8,924 nucleotides of DNA, taken from Massilia sp. Its GTDB lineage: Bacteria; Pseudomonadota; Gammaproteobacteria; Burkholderiales; Burkholderiaceae_D. The DNA is taken from NCBI GenBank assembly GCA_028291845.1, contig JAQGNM010000446.1, forward strand, positions 1 through 8,924. The letters are read 5' to 3'. The notes beneath the pieces were generated by a model, which did not search any database, was not told where the DNA came from, and saw only the letters and a list, made by a program, of their open reading frames with translations. Every line of letters starts with the position of its first letter. Within the stretch, counting starts at the first letter, position 1. Positions 1 to 5,458 of this stretch are shown here, piece by piece. A program made the translations under genes and the position numbers.

Positions 1-1
1 C

Positions 2-136
2 GCCGTGGCGGCCTTCATCAGCAACAAGAACGAAGGCCAGTACATTCCTGGCTCGGCCGGTTCGCCGGGCGGCTTTACCAAGAACCCGGGTGAAAATACC
101 CGTGGGTACCAGATTGGGGTGCGTCACCGGTTTTAA
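2..136 (+). CDS. Outer-membrane porin, C-terminal end (partial)
   Basis: The reading frame is open from the left edge and gives 44 residues, starting AVAAFISNKN and ending GYQIGVRHRF before TAA at 134-136. The final amphipathic stretch with alternating hydrophobic residues and a terminal Phe is the classic last beta-strand of Gram-negative porins, recognised by the BAM machinery. The phrase GxxxGVRHRF is typical of the trimeric general porins (Porin_4 / OmpC-like) of Burkholderiales. The protein would sit in the outer membrane and pass small hydrophilic solutes. Only the last strand and part of the preceding loop are visible, so substrate and subfamily cannot be judged. The gene is followed by a hairpin at 142-171 and a terminator at 292-316. 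Another 16- or 18-stranded outer-membrane protein is possible. Confidence 0.75.
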   Translation, partial: AVAAFISNKNEGQYIPGSAGSPGGFTKNPGENTRGYQIGVRHRF

Positions 137-141
137 TTAAA

Positions 142-171
142 CACTCAAAAGTACAACCCTACTTTTGAGTG
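142..171 (-). repeat. 30-nt palindromic hairpin, copy 1 (porin 3' flank)
   Basis: Two 12-nt arms, CACTCAAAAGTA (142-153) and TACTTTTGAGTG (160-171), pair perfectly around the 6-nt loop CAACCC. The element starts 5 nt after the porin stop codon. No T-run follows, so it is not a standard intrinsic terminator. Read on the minus strand it aligns with two tandem copies at 8224-8253 and 8262-8291: same 30-nt length, same CAAAAGTAGG core and ACTTTTG arm, with different but compensated outer stem bases. It may protect the porin mRNA 3' end or bind a dimeric protein. The function is unknown. Confidence 0.8.
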
Positions 172-316
172 GCTTGAAGTGACAGCTGCGCTGTCGGGAA
201 AACCGGCTTACAGGCGCAAAGATGAATGGCGAAAAATCACTGGCGGAGCCAGATGATTTTTCGGGGTAAGGGCACGAAAGTGCTACTGCGGAAGCCGCCC
301 TCGGGCGGCTTTTTTT
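172..316 (+). ncRNA. Structured porin 3' UTR or candidate small RNA
   Basis: This non-coding stretch between the porin and the DUF484 gene can form several hairpins in a row. They are GACAGC/GCTGTC (181-195, loop TGC); a 15-bp stem with one bulge (230-263), made of CGAAAAATCA plus CTGGC around GGA, closed by GCCAG and TGATTTTTCG; GCAC-GAAA-GTGC with a GNRA tetraloop (272-283); and the intrinsic terminator at 292-316. I see no convincing promoter just upstream, so the simplest reading is a long folded porin 3' UTR, possibly cut to release a 3'-UTR-derived sRNA. It did not match any riboswitch consensus I could recall. An open frame from ATG 226 crosses the terminator and is not taken as coding. 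Confidence 0.35.
292..316 (+). terminator. Intrinsic terminator downstream of the porin
   Basis: AAGCCGCC (292-299), loop CTCG, then GGCGGCTT (304-311), with an unbroken T-run from 310 to 316. This is a GC-rich 8-bp stem with a textbook U-tract on the plus strand. It ends transcription coming from the porin and separates it from the DUF484-xerC unit. Confidence 0.85.
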
Positions 317-341
317 ATGGTGGTGGGCGGCGTGGGTCGGG

Positions 342-347
342 TAAAAT
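342..347 (+). promoter_or_regulatory. Possible -10 element for DUF484-xerC
   Basis: TAAAAT lies 35 nt before the ATG at 382 and 26 nt after the terminator T-run. TAAAAT is a common -10 form in GC-rich betaproteobacteria. No good -35 is visible at the expected spacing, so this is weak. A promoter must exist between 317 and about 375 if the upstream terminator is efficient. Confidence 0.35.
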
Positions 348-381
348 TGTGGACGAACATTTTATCCATTCAAGAATTCCA

Positions 382-1041
382 ATGACCGATATCGACCCCG
401 CCGCGCTTGCCCAGTATCTGGTCGACCATCCGCAATTTTTCCAGGAACAGGCTGGCCTGCTGGGAAAAGTCAAACTGTCGAGCCCGTTGACTGGTAAAAC
501 CGTCTCGCTGCAAGAACGCCAGATGGAAGTGATGCGCGACAAGTACAAGGCGCTCGAGCTGCAGATGGCTGAACTGATCCGGCTGGCGCAGGAAAACGCG
601 GCGATCGCCAACAAGTTTCACGGCTGGACCCAGGCCTTATTGAAAGCCCAGCATGGCGCCGACATGCCGCGCGCCCTGATCGACGGGCTGTGCAGCCAAT
701 TTTCGGTGCCGCAAGCCACCCTGCGCCTGTGGGATCTGGCGCCCGGCCACGGCGCAGAGTGGTATGCCCAGGATATTTCCGCCGACGCCCGCATGTTCGC
801 CAACAGTTTATTGGCGCCGTATTGCGGCAGCAATCACGATTTCGAGGCGGTGCGCTGGCTCGACGACGCCGCCAGCGTCGCTTCCACCGTCATCCTGCCC
901 CTGCGCAGCGGCGGCAGCGCCTTCGGCCTGTTGATCCTCGGCTCGCCCGACCCGCAGCGCTTCAGGGCCGACATGGCCACCGATTTCCTGGTCCACATCG
1001 GCGAAACCGCCAGCGCGGCGCTCGCCGCCCTGCGCGCCTAA
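382..1041 (+). CDS. DUF484 family protein with GAF-like domain
   Basis: 219 residues. The N-terminus MTDIDPAALAQYLVDHPQFF fits DUF484 (YigA-like) proteins, which begin with a short helical 'YLxxHPxFF' segment. Residues about 44-78 (SLQERQMEVMRDKYKALEL onward) look like a coiled coil. Residues about 85-215 form a GAF-like fold, with the strand RSGGSAFGLLILGS near 176-188 typical of GAF proteins. The cytosolic role is unproven; in many proteobacteria the gene sits directly before xerC, as here, with only 3 nt between stop and next start. The frame is open upstream to ATG 226, but that extension runs through the terminator at 292-316, so ATG 382, matching the family N-terminus, is chosen. No strong Shine-Dalgarno is visible. 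dapF, often found upstream in related genomes, is not here. Confidence 0.88.
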   Translation: MTDIDPAALAQYLVDHPQFFQEQAGLLGKVKLSSPLTGKTVSLQERQMEVMRDKYKALELQMAELIRLAQENAAIANKFHGWTQALLKAQHGADMPRALIDGLCSQFSVPQATLRLWDLAPGHGAEWYAQDISADARMFANSLLAPYCGSNHDFEAVRWLDDAASVASTVILPLRSGGSAFGLLILGSPDPQRFRADMATDFLVHIGETASAALAALRA

Positions 1042-1044
1042 CTG

Positions 1045-1992
1045 ATGGATGCGCCGGCGCCCTTGCCTGCCGCACTGGCGGCGCCGCTCGATGCCTACCT
1101 GAACCAGCTGGCCACCCAGCGCAAGATGTCGCCGCTGACGGTGGCCGCTTACGGCCGCGATTTGCGCGAGCTGGCGCAGCTGTCCGGCAATGCCGACTGG
1201 GTCGGCATCAGCCATAACGACATCCGCCGCTTCACCGCGAAACTGCACGGCGGCGGCCTGGGGCCGCGTTCGATCGCCCGCAAGCTGTCGAGCTGGCGCG
1301 GCTTTTATGGCTGGCTGTCGGGAGAAATGCCGCTGGCAGCCAACCCGGTCGACGGTGTACGCGCGCCCAAGGCGCCGAAAACCTTGCCGAAGGCCTTGTC
1401 GGTCGACGCCGCCGTCCAGCTGGTGGGCAGTATCGCGCCGCAACGCGAAGCCGAGCCGGATGAGTTATGTAACCGCGCCATGTTCGAGCTGCTGTATTCG
1501 AGCGGCTTGCGGGTGTCGGAACTGGCCGGGCTCGATCTGGTCTATCAATCGGGGGCGGCGTCCCCGCTTGGCTGGCTCGACCGTGACGCCGGCGAAGTGG
1601 TGGTTACCGGCAAGGGCAACAAGAGGCGCCGGGTGCCGGTGGGCAGCCACGCCATGGCCGCCATCGACGCCTGGCTGGCGGTGCGCCCGCCGGCGCGCGA
1701 CGGCGGCAATGCGCTGTTCCTGTCGAGCCGCGCCACCCGGGTGTCGCCGCGGCTGATTCAATTGCGCCTGGCCCGCCACGGCGCCGCCAGCGGCACCGCC
1801 GTCAAGGTCCACCCGCACGTGCTGCGCCACTCGTTTGCCTCGCACGTGCTGCAATCGTCGGGCGACTTGCGGGCCGTGCAGGAAATGCTGGGGCACGCCA
1901 GCATCGCCTCCACCCAGGTCTACACGGCGCTCGACTTCCAGCATTTATCGGCCGTCTACGACCAGGCCCACCCCCGCGCCAAGCCAAAGTGA
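1045..1992 (+). CDS. xerC: Tyrosine recombinase XerC
   Basis: 315 residues, close to the usual 295-330 for the family. XerC works with XerD at the dif site to resolve chromosome dimers at cell division. An N-terminal SAM-like core-binding domain spans about 12-100 (MSPLTVAAYGRDL is typical), and the catalytic domain about 115-305. The catalytic set is complete: R156 in SGLRVSEL, K190 in TGKGNK, H258 and R261 in HPHVLRH, H284 in MLGH, and the nucleophile Y293 in STQVYT. A short insertion (about 166-180) sits between the Arg motif and the Lys hairpin; I recall similar insertions in Burkholderiales XerC. The start lies 3 nt after the DUF484 stop, so the two are probably cotranscribed and coupled. 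The DUF484 partner and chromosomal context favour XerC over XerD or a mobile-element integrase. Confidence 0.95.
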   Translation: MDAPAPLPAALAAPLDAYLNQLATQRKMSPLTVAAYGRDLRELAQLSGNADWVGISHNDIRRFTAKLHGGGLGPRSIARKLSSWRGFYGWLSGEMPLAANPVDGVRAPKAPKTLPKALSVDAAVQLVGSIAPQREAEPDELCNRAMFELLYSSGLRVSELAGLDLVYQSGAASPLGWLDRDAGEVVVTGKGNKRRRVPVGSHAMAAIDAWLAVRPPARDGGNALFLSSRATRVSPRLIQLRLARHGAASGTAVKVHPHVLRHSFASHVLQSSGDLRAVQEMLGHASIASTQVYTALDFQHLSAVYDQAHPRAKPK

Positions 1993-2053
1993 GCCGCTGA
2001 TCCGTTTGAGCGGGATCAAGCGGAACCAGGCTATCCGGATGCATTTTAAGAAA

Positions 2054-2064
2054 TACGGCATAAT
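2054..2064 (+). promoter_or_regulatory. Possible -10 region for the COG0523 gene
   Basis: CATAAT (2059-2064) lies 25 nt before the ATG at 2090, in the AT-richest part of the 97-nt gap after xerC. No -35 of quality is seen at 16-18 nt spacing. I looked for a Zur-type AT-rich palindrome here and found none. A weak stem TGATCC/GGATCA (1998-2018) without a T-run follows xerC, so read-through from xerC remains possible. Confidence 0.3.
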
Positions 2065-2089
2065 CGCTCGATTCTTTTTAGGCTAAACC

Positions 2090-3127
2090 ATGGCATTGAT
2101 TCCAAGCACCATCCTGACCGGCTTTCTGGGCGCCGGCAAGACCACCCTGCTCAACCGTATCCTGCAAGAGGATCACGGCATGCGCATCGCCGTCATCGAA
2201 AACGAGTTCGGTGAGGAAAACATCGACAACGAGATCCTGGTCGAGCGCAGCACCGAGCATATCGTCGAGATGAACAACGGCTGCATCTGCTGCACGGTGC
2301 GCGGCGACTTGATCGAGGCGCTGTCGAATCTTGCCAGGAAGCGCGATCTGGGCGAAATCATGTTCGACCGCATCGTCATTGAAACCACCGGCCTGGCCAA
2401 TCCGGGCCCGGTGGCGCAAACCTTTTTTGTCGACGAGGAAGTCGGCGTGCATTATCTGCTCGACGCCGTGGTCACCGTGGTCGACGCTCGCCACGCCATG
2501 GCGCAACTCGACGCGCACGAGGAAGCGCAGCGCCAGGTCGGATTTGCCGACAAGATCCTGATTTCAAAAACCGATCTGGTCGACGAGGCGCAACTGGCCG
2601 CGCTCACCGCGCGTCTCAAACGGATCAACCCGCGTGCGCCGATCGGCAGGTCCGATTTCGGCAAAGCGCCGCTGGCGGACGTACTCGACCTGCACGGCTT
2701 CAACTTGAACGACAAGCTGGAGATCGATCCCGATTTCCTCGCCACCGAGCAAGACCACGTGCACGGGCCCGACTGCGGGCAAGATCACGATCATCACGAT
2801 CACCATGACCACCATCACGGCCACCACAGCGACGACATCGCCGCCTTTGTCTTCAAAAGCCAGCGCGCCTTCAATCCCGAGCGCCTCGACAATTTTATCA
2901 ATGGCATGGTCAATGTGTTCGGCCCGCGCATGCTGCGCTACAAGGGCGTGCTGCTGATGGACGGCGCCGACCGCAAGGTGGTTTTTCAGGGCGTGCACCA
3001 GATCATGGGCAGCGATATGGGCGCCAAGTGGGCCGACGGCGAAGAACGTGGCAGCAAAATGGTTTTTATTGGCAAAGATTTACCAAAAGATGTGTTTATC
3101 CGAGGCCTTGAGCAATGTTTGGTATAA
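2090..3127 (+). CDS. COG0523 (CobW/P47K) GTPase, putative zinc metallochaperone
   Basis: 345 residues. The G3E-type P-loop GTPase domain carries Walker A GFLGAGKTT (11-19), the metal-site motif C65-I-C67-C68 in NNGCICC, the Walker-B-like ETTGLA (98-103) and the guanine-specificity motif SKTD (159-162). A linker at 222-249 has 12 histidines in 24 residues (223-246), plus C229 and several Asp, a likely metal reservoir. The CobW C-terminal domain runs from about 251 to 344. Family members use GTP hydrolysis to deliver a metal, often zinc, to client proteins in the cytosol. The window has no cobalamin genes, so a CobW role in B12 synthesis is unlikely. The next gene is dksA, a recurrent partner of zinc-linked COG0523 genes. 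The exact metal and client are inferred, not shown. No strong Shine-Dalgarno precedes the ATG. Confidence 0.93.
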   Translation: MALIPSTILTGFLGAGKTTLLNRILQEDHGMRIAVIENEFGEENIDNEILVERSTEHIVEMNNGCICCTVRGDLIEALSNLARKRDLGEIMFDRIVIETTGLANPGPVAQTFFVDEEVGVHYLLDAVVTVVDARHAMAQLDAHEEAQRQVGFADKILISKTDLVDEAQLAALTARLKRINPRAPIGRSDFGKAPLADVLDLHGFNLNDKLEIDPDFLATEQDHVHGPDCGQDHDHHDHHDHHHGHHSDDIAAFVFKSQRAFNPERLDNFINGMVNVFGPRMLRYKGVLLMDGADRKVVFQGVHQIMGSDMGAKWADGEERGSKMVFIGKDLPKDVFIRGLEQCLV

Positions 3128-3128
3128 A
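3120..3128 (+). promoter_or_regulatory. Extended -10 promoter candidate for dksA
   Basis: TGGTATAAA is an extended -10 (TGn followed by a five-of-six match to TATAAT). It overlaps the COG0523 stop codon (3125-3127). No clear -35 is present at 17 nt, as is usual for extended -10 promoters. Transcription from about 3135 would give a dksA leader of some 165 nt. Confidence 0.45.
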
Positions 3129-3177
3129 CTATCCCGGCTTTACGGCGCGGCGCGACCAGCAACGCGTATGTCGAACC

Positions 3178-3301
3178 GGCCAGCTTCGGTGCTTGCACCT
3201 GTTGGCCAGCGCGGCTGCCTCGGCGCCTCCGGAATTACCGGACGGTGCAGCCGGGTTAGCTGATAAATGAAACCTCTGTCGTATCGAAGGTAAGCGAAGT
3301 C
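3178..3301 (+). promoter_or_regulatory. Folded dksA leader with possible 8-codon upstream ORF
   Basis: The 174-nt gap before dksA can form two hairpins. GGCCA (3178-3182) pairs with TGGCC (3203-3207), enclosing GGTG-CTTG-CACC. CGGCTGC (3212-3218) pairs with GCAGCCG (3247-3253), enclosing TCCGG-AATTA-CCGGA (3228-3242). Beyond them ATG 3267 opens the 8-codon frame MKPLSYRR, stopping at TAA 3291-3293. The likely dksA Shine-Dalgarno AAGG (3287-3290) lies inside its last codons, so translation of the small frame would affect access to it. No T-run follows the stems, so this is not an obvious attenuator. The structures are seen in the sequence; regulation is inferred. Confidence 0.35.
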
Positions 3302-3754
3302 ATGACTAAAACAACGAAAACCAATTCCGCCGCGACCGCAGAAGCGCCTCTCCTGACCGAGGAACAAATCCGGGCAATGAGTGAGAAGGACTACATGAAC
3401 GCGGCGCAAATGGCCTTTTTCAAGGCCAGGCTGCAGCAGCTCGAGAAAGACCTGCTGAAAAACGCCGGCGAAACCACCGAGCATTTGCGCGAAACCGTGC
3501 TGGTGCCCGACCCGGCCGACCGCGCCACCATCGAGGAAGAGCATGCGCTCGAACTGCGCACGCGCGACCGCGAGCGCAAGCTGCTGAAAAAAGTACAGCA
3601 ATCAATCGCCGCCATCGATGCGGGCGATTACGGTTGGTGCGAAGAAACGGGAGAGCCGATCGGCATCCCGCGCCTGATCGCCCGGCCGACCGCCACCCTG
3701 TCGCTGGAAGCGCAGCAGCGCCGCGAACTGAAGCAAAAGCTGTACGGCGACTGA
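3302..3754 (+). CDS. dksA: RNA polymerase-binding transcription factor DksA (Cys-poor form)
   Basis: 150 residues, as expected for DksA. It inserts a coiled coil into the RNA polymerase secondary channel and, with ppGpp, reshapes transcription in the stringent response. YMNAAQMAFFKARL (31-44) is the family start of the coiled coil. The tip motif DPADRA has the key acidic residues D70 and D73 (equivalent to D71 and D74 of E. coli). EEEHALELRTRDRERKLL forms the second helix. The zinc-finger region keeps only C113 of the four E. coli cysteines; the others are T116, S134 and A137. This resembles zinc-independent DksA variants and, as I recall, is the normal state in Burkholderiales. ATG 3302 follows AAGG at 3287-3290, spaced rather far (11 nt). 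An intrinsic terminator closes the gene at 3777-3811. Confidence 0.96.
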   Translation: MTKTTKTNSAATAEAPLLTEEQIRAMSEKDYMNAAQMAFFKARLQQLEKDLLKNAGETTEHLRETVLVPDPADRATIEEEHALELRTRDRERKLLKKVQQSIAAIDAGDYGWCEETGEPIGIPRLIARPTATLSLEAQQRRELKQKLYGD

Positions 3755-3776
3755 GTCCAACCGATGGATTTGCCGT

Positions 3777-3811
3777 AAAAAAAAGCATGCGTTCTCGCAT
3801 GCTTTTTTTTT
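3777..3811. terminator. Intrinsic terminator after dksA, symmetric
   Basis: An A8 run (3777-3784), GCATGCG (3785-3791), loop TTCT, CGCATGC (3796-3802) and T9 (3803-3811). The 7-bp core extends through A-T pairs to about 15 bp. A strong plus-strand terminator 23 nt past the dksA stop; its symmetry would also stop minus-strand transcription. Confidence 0.93.
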
Positions 3812-3849
3812 GCGACGCAAATCGTTCCACCGCGGCAGCACGTCGCGGC

Positions 3850-3878
3850 TTGGGCAAATCTTGCTGTTGGGATACACT
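3850..3878 (+). promoter_or_regulatory. Possible sigma-70 promoter for the STAS-domain gene
   Basis: TTGGGC (3850-3855) and TACACT (3873-3878) are separated by exactly 17 nt. Each box matches its consensus only partly (3/6 and 4/6). It would give a leader of about 125 nt. Between it and the gene lie small inverted repeats, GCGCAC-GT-GTGCGC and CATGA-TAACG-TCATG (3940-3954). A promoter is expected here because the dksA terminator isolates the gene. Confidence 0.35.
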
Positions 3879-4010
3879 ACGCAGCCACGTCCGCCCTTTT
3901 GATGCGGCGCACGTGTGCGCGCTCCGGTGCCGGCGCGCGCATGATAACGTCATGGTTGGGCAGTTAACAACGCCTGCCGACAAAGGCCTTGAAACGCTAC
4001 CGGGATGGGA

Positions 4011-5351
4011 ATGGGACTGTTCGACTTTCTCAAGAAAAAAGAACCAGGGCGCGACAGCGCCGGTCCCCCCACGCGCCTGCGCATGGGTGAGCCGTCCCGG
4101 CTCGACACGGAAGCCGAGCGTGCGCGCCAGCGAGAAATTGCGCGCGCCACCACGGCCAAGATCGACGCCATCGAGTCGGCCATGGCGCACGATATTTTCA
4201 ATGAACCCGAACCGGCCTGGGGCGCCGGGGTGCGCCGCCCGGCCCGCACCAGCGCCCAGATCGCGCGCGACGCCACCACGGCCGCCGGCGCCGACACCTT
4301 GCCGATGGCGGAACTGGCCACCACCGAGCTGCTGGCGGACAACCCGCCGGCCGCCGGCCCGATCGACCAAGCCGACAGTGCGCCGGTGGTCGATGAAATC
4401 GCCATCATGTTCGCCAACAACGAGATCGACATCGCCCGGCACATGCTGCAAGAGAGCCTGGCCGGGATCGGCAGCAGTGACCGTACAGTCTGGTGGATGC
4501 TGTTCGATCTGTACCAGGTCAGCGCGCGCCAGGACGCCTTCGAGGACTTGTCGATCGATTACGCCAGCCGCTTCGAAACCTCGCCGCCGGCCTGGACGCC
4601 ACTGGCGCCAGGCAGCGCCGCCGGCAGCAAGCCGTACGCGGGCGTGACCCCGACCGAGGCCTTCGGCCCGCTGCTCGACGACAGCATCGCCCCGCAGTTG
4701 CAGCGTTTATTGGAACTGGCGCCGGGCGGCGCCGCCAGCCGCCTCGAATTCGGCCGCATCCAGGCGGTCACCGCCGAGGGCTGCGCGCGCCTGCTGCAGG
4801 CGCTCATCGTGCTGCGCGGCGGCGGGCGCGAATTGATCGTCGCCGGCGCCGCCGAGCTGGCCGATATTGTGCGCGCCACCCTGGTCATTGGCGGGCGCGA
4901 TGCCCCCGAAGCGCCCTGGCTGCTGTTGCTGGAACTGCTGCAGCTGATGAACCGCGAAAAGCAATTCGAGGAGGCGGCGATGGATTATTGCGTCACCTAC
5001 GAACTGTCGCCGCCGCAGTTCGAGGCGCCAGCCAATGTCGCCACCGCCGCCGCCGCGCGGGCGCCCTCGCGCTCGGACCGTTTCATGCTGCCGGCGCTGA
5101 TCGACGGCAACGCCGGCGCCCTGTTCGACGCCATCGACGCCTACGCCGCCAATACGGACCTGGTGGTGCTGGACGGCTCGCGCCTGGGCCGGGTCGAATA
5201 TGCCGCCGCCACCGCCCTGCATCAGCGCTTGCGCGCGCTGGCCAGCCACGAGAAAATCATCGAATTGCGCGACATCAATCACCTGGTGTCTGCCCTGTTC
5301 AAGCTGCTCGGCTTTGTCGATGTCGCCAAGCTGTATCCCCATAAATATTGA
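4011..5351 (+). CDS. STAS-domain protein with duplicated helical-STAS modules
   Basis: 446 residues from ATG 4011, predicted cytosolic with no signal peptide. The N-terminus MGLFDFLKKK is followed by a low-complexity, Ala/Pro-rich linker to about residue 125. A helical segment VVDEIAIMFANNEIDIARHMLQ (126-146) resembles FimV/TPR-like repeats. Two matching modules follow: WWMLFDLYQV to YASRFETSPPAW (161-195) then a STAS-like fold (about 228-296), and WLLLLELLQL to YCVTYELSPPQF (303-337) then a second STAS-like fold (about 359-438, ending DINHLVSALFKLLGF). The canonical phospho-acceptor DSSG is replaced by VTAEG (253-257) and VEYAA (395-399), so classic anti-sigma antagonism is doubtful. The role is unknown; similar proteins occur beside hslVU in Burkholderiales, as I recall. 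ATG 4005, two codons upstream, is an alternative start; 4011 is preferred for GGGATGGGA just upstream and the usual MGLFDF beginning. Confidence 0.8.
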   Translation: MGLFDFLKKKEPGRDSAGPPTRLRMGEPSRLDTEAERARQREIARATTAKIDAIESAMAHDIFNEPEPAWGAGVRRPARTSAQIARDATTAAGADTLPMAELATTELLADNPPAAGPIDQADSAPVVDEIAIMFANNEIDIARHMLQESLAGIGSSDRTVWWMLFDLYQVSARQDAFEDLSIDYASRFETSPPAWTPLAPGSAAGSKPYAGVTPTEAFGPLLDDSIAPQLQRLLELAPGGAASRLEFGRIQAVTAEGCARLLQALIVLRGGGRELIVAGAAELADIVRATLVIGGRDAPEAPWLLLLELLQLMNREKQFEEAAMDYCVTYELSPPQFEAPANVATAAAARAPSRSDRFMLPALIDGNAGALFDAIDAYAANTDLVVLDGSRLGRVEYAAATALHQRLRALASHEKIIELRDINHLVSALFKLLGFVDVAKLYPHKY

Positions 5352-5388
5352 TTGGCCCCCACGTACATACACTTCCCACCTGCTGCAG

Positions 5389-5416
5389 CTTGATATTTGT
5401 TTGATCGCCCCCAGTT
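5389..5416 (+). promoter_or_regulatory. Sigma-32 heat-shock promoter for hslVU
   Basis: CTTGATA (5389-5395) and CCCCAGTT (5409-5416) are 13 nt apart. The sigma-32 consensus is CTTGAAA, 13-15 nt, CCCCATNT, so only one defined base differs in each box and the spacing is right. It lies 37 nt after the preceding stop codon and about 42 nt before hslV. Heat-shock control of hslVU by sigma-32 is established in E. coli. Confidence 0.7.
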
Positions 5417-5420
5417 TCCT

Positions 5421-5444
5421 TGAAGTTAGAACTGAAGTTTGAAC
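5421..5444 (+). repeat. Tandem 12-nt repeat in the hslV leader
   Basis: TGAAGTTAGAAC (5421-5432) is followed directly by TGAAGTTTGAAC (5433-5444), 11 of 12 identical. Each copy contains GTT-N2-AAC, a small dyad, spaced 12 nt apart, and AAGTT-TG-AACTT can fold. The pair sits between the predicted transcription start and the Shine-Dalgarno. It could be an operator for a dimeric regulator or an RNA element, or chance in a short AT-rich leader. Confidence 0.6.
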
Positions 5445-5446
5445 TT

Positions 5447-5452
5447 AAAAGG
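5447..5452 (+). promoter_or_regulatory. Ribosome binding site that fixes the hslV start
   Basis: AAAAGG lies 6 nt before ATG 5459. It supports that start over the in-frame TTG at 5420, which would add 13 residues (MKLELKFELKRQN) not seen in HslV and would lie almost on the predicted transcription start. Confidence 0.65.
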
Positions 5453-5458
5453 CAGAAC

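Noticed and set aside
226..381. N-terminal extension of the DUF484 protein from ATG 226
   Set aside because: It would read through the intrinsic terminator at 292-316 and gives residues unlike the family; ATG 382 matches the known N-terminus.
1045..1992. Integrase of a mobile element
   Set aside because: The DUF484 partner, chromosomal context and XerC-like domain layout indicate the housekeeping recombinase; no attachment-site repeats or cargo genes are seen.
1998..2018. Terminator after xerC (TGATCC/GGATCA stem)
   Set aside because: Only 6 bp with a 9-nt loop and no T-run.
2051..2082. dif-like site near xerC (GCATAAT-containing stretch)
   Set aside because: Only a short part of the left arm matches; the right arm (TTATGTTAA type) is absent.
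1993..2089. Zur box upstream of the COG0523 gene
   Set aside because: No AT-rich palindrome resembling a Zur operator could be found by eye.
3634..4647. 337-codon plus-strand open frame over the end of dksA and the start of the STAS gene
   Set aside because: It overlaps two well supported genes and the dksA terminator, and is Arg/Pro/Ala-rich as expected for a shadow frame in GC-rich DNA.
5420..5458. Upstream TTG start for hslV
   Set aside because: It adds 13 residues foreign to HslV, lies at the predicted transcription start, and ATG 5459 has a good Shine-Dalgarno and the standard MEQFHGTT beginning.
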